NCBI RefSeq assembly: GCF_000401215.1 | Contig: NZ_ASRV01000034.1 | Span: 1-38,657 of the forward strand | Direction of reading: 5' to 3' | Source of the DNA: Clostridium sartagoforme AAU1 | Lineage (GTDB): Bacteria; Bacillota; Clostridia; Clostridiales; Clostridiaceae | Length of the DNA: 38,657 nt | Shown: piece by piece, positions 33,413 through 38,657 of the stretch | Numbering within the stretch: position 1 is the first letter of the stretch | How the letters are laid out: each line of letters starts with the position of its first letter | The notes under the pieces: generated by a model | What the model saw: only the letters and a program-made list of their open reading frames with translations | Databases searched by the model: none | Told to the model about the DNA's origin: nothing | Made by a program: the position numbers and the translations under genes

Positions 33413-33425
33413 TATTTTGCGAAGC
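33413..33425. repeat. Partial TTTTGCGAAGCA element
   Basis: TATTTTGCGAAGCA matches the left part of the perfect palindrome at 10967-10985; the right arm is degraded. Confidence 0.35.
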
Positions 33426-33504
33426 AGTTTATAAATTTTAAGTATTAATAATTAGTAAATTATATATACTAAACTATAGAAAAATTATTATTGGGAGGTA
33501 TAAG

Positions 33505-34857
33505 ATGCATAATAAATATAATGATCTTTTTGATACTCTAGTGCGCTCTTATTACGAAGGAAATTTTGATGAAACTCTTTCTAAAATTATGGTATGTCAT
33601 GAAGTTTCACCTCAGGAAACCTTCAAAATTATTACATCACTTTGTGGAGTATCTTTAGAATTTGATAATAATTACGTTTATAACTTAAAAAAAGCCATTA
33701 CAAACTATAGTGTAAATAAAAGATTTATTGAAAAACTTGATAGTTGTAATATTAATTGTAAACAAGATGAAAATAATAAATTCAAATGTCAATCTAGTTG
33801 TCCATTTGATGCAATATCATATGATGATTCTAATAAATCTACATATATAAATTATGATTTATGCGTTGGTTGTGGATTATGTATTGATTCTTGTAAGGAT
33901 GGTAAGTTCTTAGATAAAATTGACTTTCTTCCAATACTAGATTTATTAAAAAATAATAAAACTGTAATTGCTGCTGTTGCTCCTGCTATTATTGGACAAT
34001 TTGGAGAAAATGTTACTATGGATCAATTGCGTGCTGCTTTTATAAAGATAGGATTTAGTGATATGATTGAAGTCGCTTTTGCAGCTGATATGATAACAAT
34101 TAAAGAGGCTGTTGAATTTAATCATCATGTTAATGGACCTAATGATTTAATGATAACTTCTTGTTGTTGCCCTATGTGGGTTGGTATGTTGAAAAAAGTT
34201 TATAAGGAGCTAGTTCCAGACTTATCTCCATCTGTTTCTCCTATGGTTGGTGCTGGAAGAGTAATAAAGAAATTAAATCCACATACTAAAGTTGTGTTTA
34301 TTGGTCCTTGTATAGCAAAAAAGGCTGAAGCTAAAGAACCTGATCTATCTAAAGATATTGATTTTGTGTTAACTTTTCAAGAATTAGATAATATATTTAA
34401 ATCTCTTGAAATCAAACTTGATAAACTTCAGGGGATTCCTTCAAAAGATTATGCGTCAAGAGGTGGAAGATTATATGCGCGTACAGGTGGGGTTTCTATA
34501 GCTGTGGGGGAAGCTGTTGCAGAGCTATATCCTAAGAAATCAAAACTATTTAAATCTGTTAAAGCTGAAGGAGTTAGAGAATGTAAAGACATTTTAAATA
34601 AAGCCTTAAGTGGTGAAATAGAAGCAAATTTTATAGAAGGAATGGGTTGTGTTGGAGGATGCGTTGGAGGTCCTAAAGCCCTTATACCTAAAGAACAAGG
34701 TAAAATTGCTGTAGATTCCTTTGCATATAATTCTCCTATAAAAATAGCTACTCATAGTGATACTATGGATACAGTATTAGAAAAGCTCAACATTCATTCA
34801 TTAAAGGATTTTGAAGATGATTCTAAAACTGAAATATTCCATAGGGATTTTCATTAA
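33505..34857 (+). CDS. [FeFe]-hydrogenase-like protein (group D-like)
   Basis: 450 residues. The N-terminal ~130 residues carry Fe-S cysteine sets: CNINC, CQSSCP and CVGCGLCIDSC. The H-cluster motifs are T218-S-C-C-C-P-M-W225, GPC269IAKKAEA and EGMGC382VGGC386VGGPKAL. These differ from the standard hydrogen-evolving TSCCPxW / MPCxxKxxE / MACxGGCxxGGG and match those I associate with group D enzymes, whose function is not established. All four Cys that hold the cluster are present. Catalysis is therefore possible, but a sensing role is as likely. It is a single gene with ATG after GGGAGGTATAAG, divergent from the LytTR operon and closed by a strong terminator. Confidence 0.88.
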   Translation: MHNKYNDLFDTLVRSYYEGNFDETLSKIMVCHEVSPQETFKIITSLCGVSLEFDNNYVYNLKKAITNYSVNKRFIEKLDSCNINCKQDENNKFKCQSSCPFDAISYDDSNKSTYINYDLCVGCGLCIDSCKDGKFLDKIDFLPILDLLKNNKTVIAAVAPAIIGQFGENVTMDQLRAAFIKIGFSDMIEVAFAADMITIKEAVEFNHHVNGPNDLMITSCCCPMWVGMLKKVYKELVPDLSPSVSPMVGAGRVIKKLNPHTKVVFIGPCIAKKAEAKEPDLSKDIDFVLTFQELDNIFKSLEIKLDKLQGIPSKDYASRGGRLYARTGGVSIAVGEAVAELYPKKSKLFKSVKAEGVRECKDILNKALSGEIEANFIEGMGCVGGCVGGPKALIPKEQGKIAVDSFAYNSPIKIATHSDTMDTVLEKLNIHSLKDFEDDSKTEIFHRDFH

Positions 34858-34914
34858 AAGATATAATTCTTATAATAAATTATTAATTATATTTTGTTTT
34901 ATAGCTTTTATTAA

Positions 34915-34958
34915 AAAATGGAGAATATATAATTCAAAAATTATATATTCTCCATTTT
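34915..34958. terminator. Bidirectional terminator between hydrogenase and glycosyltransferase genes
   Basis: A perfect 20-bp stem (34915-34934 with 34939-34958) with a four-base loop sits between two convergent genes. A-rich and T-rich ends allow it to work both ways. Confidence 0.85.
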
Positions 34959-34974
34959 AAATTTTGATTACTTA

Positions 34975-36896
34975 TTATTCTTCCCATTTCTTTAAGTTAG
35001 GACTATGATCCAATATTGAATTATACTGATTTAGTATTCCATATCTTCCATTTGGATCTAATGTCATATACCTATTATATTTTTCTATTCTATCCTCTAA
35101 TCTGGACCAACCATAATGTTTTAATCTTAAATCGCTAATACTATATGCTAAGTTATTACAATTATATGGCATTCTTCCACAATGCTGAGGAGTTTCTCTA
35201 AATAAATAATTATAATTTTCTTGATATCTTATCATAAATAATCTATAGGTATTATGAGCATTCCATAGGCTATCTTCTCTGTAATGATCTTCATCCCAAA
35301 AATCATATAACCTAAACATATATCCATCAACTTCAGTATTTCTCATAAGATCTTTAACTTTATATTTAAATTTATCTTCAAATATCTCATCTGCATCTAA
35401 AAATACTATCCAATCTGGATTAGTTTTTATTGTTTCAATCCATTGTTGTTTTCTTAAAGTTACCTCATTACTAAATTTTGAAGTTTTATTTTCTATTAAA
35501 ACATATGGTATATTCTTTAATACATCATTTATTATTTCGATAGTATCATCCGTACTACCATCATCTATAATAACTGCATTGTCTATATACTGTATTGCTT
35601 CCTCTAATACTTTTCTTAAGAATCTCTTCCCTTCATTTTTTACTACCATTGATAAGGTTAACTTATTATTTTCTTCTTTTACTTTTCTTATAAGAGGCTT
35701 TACTAATGGTTCAATTTCCTTTTCAATTATCCATTTAGCAATTTTATAGTTGTCCTCTTCATCCTTTTGTAATACACATTTTCCTTGTTTCTCTTTATGA
35801 TAGCTATATCCATTTTTATATCCTTCTTCGTTATATATAACTTTAACAACAATTTCATTAAAATTATTAGTAAATGGGATTTGATAGTTAACTATATTTA
35901 ATTTATTAGTTATCTTTTCTTCTAATATAATTTTTCTCATATTTTCCAGTTTATTTTTTAACCTTTGCCTTTCATCATGTGTAAAATACTTGAGATATCC
36001 TACTGGTAGCTCTTTTTTATAACTATAATCACTAATACCTTGAAGTGCTACCTTAATAACTTCTCTTGCTTTATAACTATTAATTTGAAAATCCTTATTT
36101 TTATTATTTAATTTATATGAGGCTACTTTTAATAAATCCTCACTTCTATATATATGATGAGCTGGATAATAGGTATCAACATATAATTGAATTCCTAGAA
36201 CTGCTGCTCTTACGCAAAAATGCCTATCTTCTCCCCAAAAAGAAATATTATAAATCTTATTAAAATTTACTCCCTTATTTAAAGCTGATTTATATATTAA
36301 TGTACATGCACCTAAGCCTCCAACCTTATAAGTCCCAGGTTTCTTTAACATTTCTAAGAACTCTGATGATTTTTTAAAGTTTCTGCTTCAGTAAGTCCTA
36401 CTCCACCTTCACTATCATATAAAGTATATGTGTCTTTTAACCATACTTGAGGTTGCTCATATGAATCTGGTTGCCACTTTGTCCAGAATATATTAGAAAT
36501 TATCTCTTTATTTAATGATACTAATCTTTTCAAAGTATTAGGATGTAATATTAAATCTGAATCTATAAGAAAAAGATAATCAAAATTTTCTTTTATAGCT
36601 CTCTGTATTATAATATTTTTAAACTTCGATACTTTTTCTATTAATTCATTAGACCATCTATGAGTATAGTCATCGCAAATGTATAAGGATGTATTATTAT
36701 TTTTTAATATAGTAACCTTTTTTTCTTCTTCTTTAAATTTCGCTAATATTAAAGAGGATTCCATTATACTATTGTCATCTATGAAACAATATTGAATATC
36801 TAATTCATCTTTTTTTAATTCTTTCAATGAAATTAAAAACTCTCTTAATATATCAGGTTTTTGATGAATCGGACTTCCTACCAAAACTTTAATCAT
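34975..36896 (-). pseudogene. Two-domain family 2 glycosyltransferase, frameshifted
   Basis: The true start is ATG 36896 (GGAGGAAACTT upstream), giving MIKVLVGSPIHQKPD. The first domain has DYLFLIDSDLILHP (metal-binding DSD) and stops at 36354 after LKNHQSS. Adding one base to the T6 run 36370-36375 joins it to KKSSEFLEMLKKPGTYKVGGLGACTLIYK and onward to 34975, 640 residues in all. The second domain is a full GT2 domain: LSMVVKNEGKRFL, IIDDGSTDDT, WIVFLDADEIF. Both domains resemble glycosyltransferases of clostridial surface or spore-coat glycans. The acceptor is unknown. Confidence 0.85.
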
Positions 36897-37087
36897 AAGT
36901 TTCCTCCAATTTCTTAATCTAAATAATATACTTATACTTATCATATTATGCTTATTTTTAATAAAATAACCTCTAATAAGTAAATTTAAGTAGAAATAGC
37001 CAATATTATCTAGTTTTCTATTATTAGCAGATTTCATTTATTATCATATTGTATAGTGAAACAACTTTTATTGGAGGTAAATTTTCT

Positions 37088-38088
37088 TTGGGTACTTTAA
37101 GCGTTTGTATTATAGCTAAAAATGAAGAAGAAAATCTAGTTAGATGTCTTAAAAGCGTACAGAACATTGCTGATGAAATAATTTTAATTGATACCGGATC
37201 TATTGATAATACAATTAATATATCCAATGAATTTAATGCTAAAGTAATACACTTTTTATGGAATAATGACTTTAGCGCTGCAAAAAACAAAGCCTTAGAA
37301 GTTGCCTCTAAGGATTGGATTTTATGCATTGATTGTGATGAGGCATTAGATATTACTCAAATTATTAAATTAAAAAGTATATTAAATAATTCTTCTCATC
37401 TTGGCTTTAGATTACAACTTATAAACATAATTGATAATAAACCCTATAAAGGTGGATATTTACTTAGGATTATAAAAAATAACTCTGGTTTTTATTTTTC
37501 TGGAAAAATTAATGAAAGTCTTAAAAATTCTATATATAAAGATTCTTATATTAATAAAGTTTTGAATTCAGAGATGCTTTTATATAACTTTGGATATGAC
37601 TATAATAAAAAATCTTTAATGAAGCGTTGCAATAGAAATCTTTCTATTTACCTTTCTTTTGATAATTATAAGAAAGACTATTTATATTATTACAATATTG
37701 CTAATGAATACTTTCTTTTAAAGAATTATACTAAAGCTATTGATAACTATATTAAAGCTCTTGATTTAAGTAGTAATTATTTTATAGAAAGCTATATGAG
37801 TTTTTTAATTGTAAAAACTTATTATAAAATGAATAACTTTAAGGAAGCAATATTTATTGGAGAAAGCTTATCAATTAAATATAATGCTTTTAGAGAAATT
37901 TATCTACTTTTAAGCATATGCTATGAAAAATAGATGATTTAGATAAATCGAAGAACTATTTAAAAACTTACTTAAGTTTATACTCTAAGGGGCCTCCTTA
38001 CTGTTTTAGACTAGACTATATAAATATGAATAATATAATTCCAGAAATGTTTGGTTTTAAATTAGATGATTTAGAAAACTTAATTTAA
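37088..38088 (+). pseudogene. Family 2 glycosyltransferase with TPR-like C-terminus, frameshifted
   Basis: The start is likely TTG 37088, since GGAGG is ten bases upstream and TLSVCIIAKNEEENLVRCL follows at once; an ATG at 37049 is possible. The GT2 domain has IILIDTGSIDNT, FSAAKNKALEVASKDWILCIDCDEAL (Asp-x-Asp) and a helical repeat region with YYYNIANEYFLLKNYTKAIDNYIKALDL. The frame stops at 37933 after CYEK. One base more in the A5 run 37926-37930 gives IDDLDKSKNYLKTYLSLYSKGPPYC and ends at 38088, total 333 residues. The family includes peptide and surface glycosyltransferases. It is divergent from the two-domain glycosyltransferase gene. Confidence 0.85.
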
Positions 38089-38097
38089 AAATGTTAA

Positions 38098-38128
38098 AAG
38101 GAGGATAAGTATTGCTACTTTCCTCCTT
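38098..38128. terminator. Terminator after the second glycosyltransferase gene
   Basis: AAGGAGGA and AAGTA (38098-38111, one bulged T) pair with TACTTTCCTCCTT (38116-38128) around TTGC. The T-rich side is on the minus strand, so it may also serve the gene at 38219. Confidence 0.6.
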
Positions 38129-38218
38129 GTTACATTCATTAATAAAATAATATAGGTTTTTAGTGGAACCATTTAAAGTTTAAAATATAGATTATTGCAT
38201 GATAATATAATTATTAGA

Positions 38219-38473
38219 TTATTCTTCTCTTTTTTTCATTAATATTTGTTCTAATACATTAAGTCTAGTTTTCCCTAAAATTTGTTTTGGTTTTTTAGCT
38301 ATCTCATTATCTTTATAAAATTTAACCTTATTACATTCTACAACTTTGAATATTTTTTCTTCTAAAGCTTCATCCTCTATGTTGCCTTCAAAATAATCAT
38401 CTATGTAATCTCTTAAGGCATAACTAAGTTCCTCTTGATTTTTATAATATAATCTAATTCCACCCTTATTCAA
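38219..38473 (-). CDS. Small conserved protein, possibly TIGR04540-like
   Basis: 84 residues from the TTG at 38473, with GGGAGGATAATATTC upstream. It starts LYYKNQEELSYALRDYIDDYFEGNIEDEALEEKI and ends LGKTRLNVLEQIL, an all-helical pattern. This looks like the family of ~80-residue clostridial proteins called TIGR04540, but I recall that family only loosely. The function is unknown. Bases 38474-38657 beyond it are very AT-rich and show no gene. Confidence 0.7.
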   Translation of the reverse strand: MNKGGIRLYYKNQEELSYALRDYIDDYFEGNIEDEALEEKIFKVVECNKVKFYKDNEIAKKPKQILGKTRLNVLEQILMKKREE

Positions 38474-38657
38474 GAATATTATCCTCCCTAAAATCTACTT
38501 TTATAATATGTTTATGATAAAAAATCTACTTTTAAAATATATTTTATACTAAAATATCCTATATACAATATGTATTAAAATTATTAATTTTTATTTAATT
38601 AATTAAGTGTTAGTATATATTATTACTATATTATAAAGTTTTAACTTATATATAGTT

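Noticed and set aside
36354-37037. A separate glycosyltransferase starting at 37037
   Set aside because: The first ~47 residues before MIKVLVG are not glycosyltransferase-like, and GGAGG lies directly before the ATG at 36896. The C-terminal end is an artefact of the frameshift.
1-38657. CRISPR arrays, tRNA or rRNA genes, insertion sequences
   Set aside because: No regularly spaced repeats, no GC-rich structured RNA regions and no transposase motifs were found on either strand.

Overview
The window is low-GC DNA with compact genes, strong GGAGG-type ribosome binding sites, some TTG/GTG starts and anaerobic metabolism (ferredoxin-dependent 2-oxoacid oxidoreductase, [FeFe]-hydrogenase-like protein, molybdenum hydroxylase). 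This fits a Clostridium sensu stricto (cluster I) chromosome; I do not assign a species. I saw no rRNA, tRNA, CRISPR array, prophage or transposase.

Layout. 1-432: 3'-truncated, frameshifted LytTR-type response regulator (minus). 687-5185: three-subunit molybdenum hydroxylase operon (minus) led by a MobA/MocA-like protein fused to a ModE-type DNA-binding domain whose nucleotidyltransferase motifs look degenerate. 5447-7254: DUF2935 protein and a frameshifted DDAH/amidinotransferase-family gene. 7431-10957: alpha/beta hydrolase, superoxide dismutase (minus) and a divergent HMA/UreH-type membrane/cupredoxin metal protein. 11075-13131: OmpR-type two-component pair (regulator frameshifted). 13228-14160: zinc-ribbon protein and a small hypothetical. 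14310-17979: 2-oxoacid:ferredoxin oxidoreductase operon (ATPase, delta, alpha, beta, gamma) and a small BFD-like [2Fe-2S] protein. 18108-19949: AEC transporter, then mntP behind a yybP-ykoY (Mn2+) riboswitch and terminator. 20142-21548: TfoX C-terminal protein, methyltransferase and Rrf2 regulator, with two matching perfect inverted-repeat operators. 21741-25649: GyrI-like protein, then an operon of response regulator, ABC ATPase, permease and histidine kinase of the peptide-antibiotic resistance type. 26057-28142: LysR divergent from a DMT transporter and a LOG-family protein. 28304-30515: DinB, GNAT and DUF2087/HTH proteins. 30717-33313: LytTR regulator (frameshifted), DUF3021 membrane protein, ABC ATPase and ABC-2 permease, preceded by a 21-bp-phased direct repeat. 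33505-34857: group-D-like [FeFe]-hydrogenase. 34975-38088: two divergent glycosyltransferase genes, both frameshifted. 38219-38473: small conserved clostridial-type protein.

The most important cross-cutting observation is that six genes are each broken by a one-base change in a short A/T run (five deletions, one insertion), and each recovers its full expected C-terminus after a one-base correction. This looks more like homopolymer sequencing error than six real pseudogenes, and any biology of these genes should be read with that in mind. The best biological leads are the apparently catalytically dead MobA-ModE fusion with the hydroxylase operon, the Rrf2 regulator with twin operators, the LytTR/DUF3021/ABC module with its candidate binding site, and the group-D-like hydrogenase.
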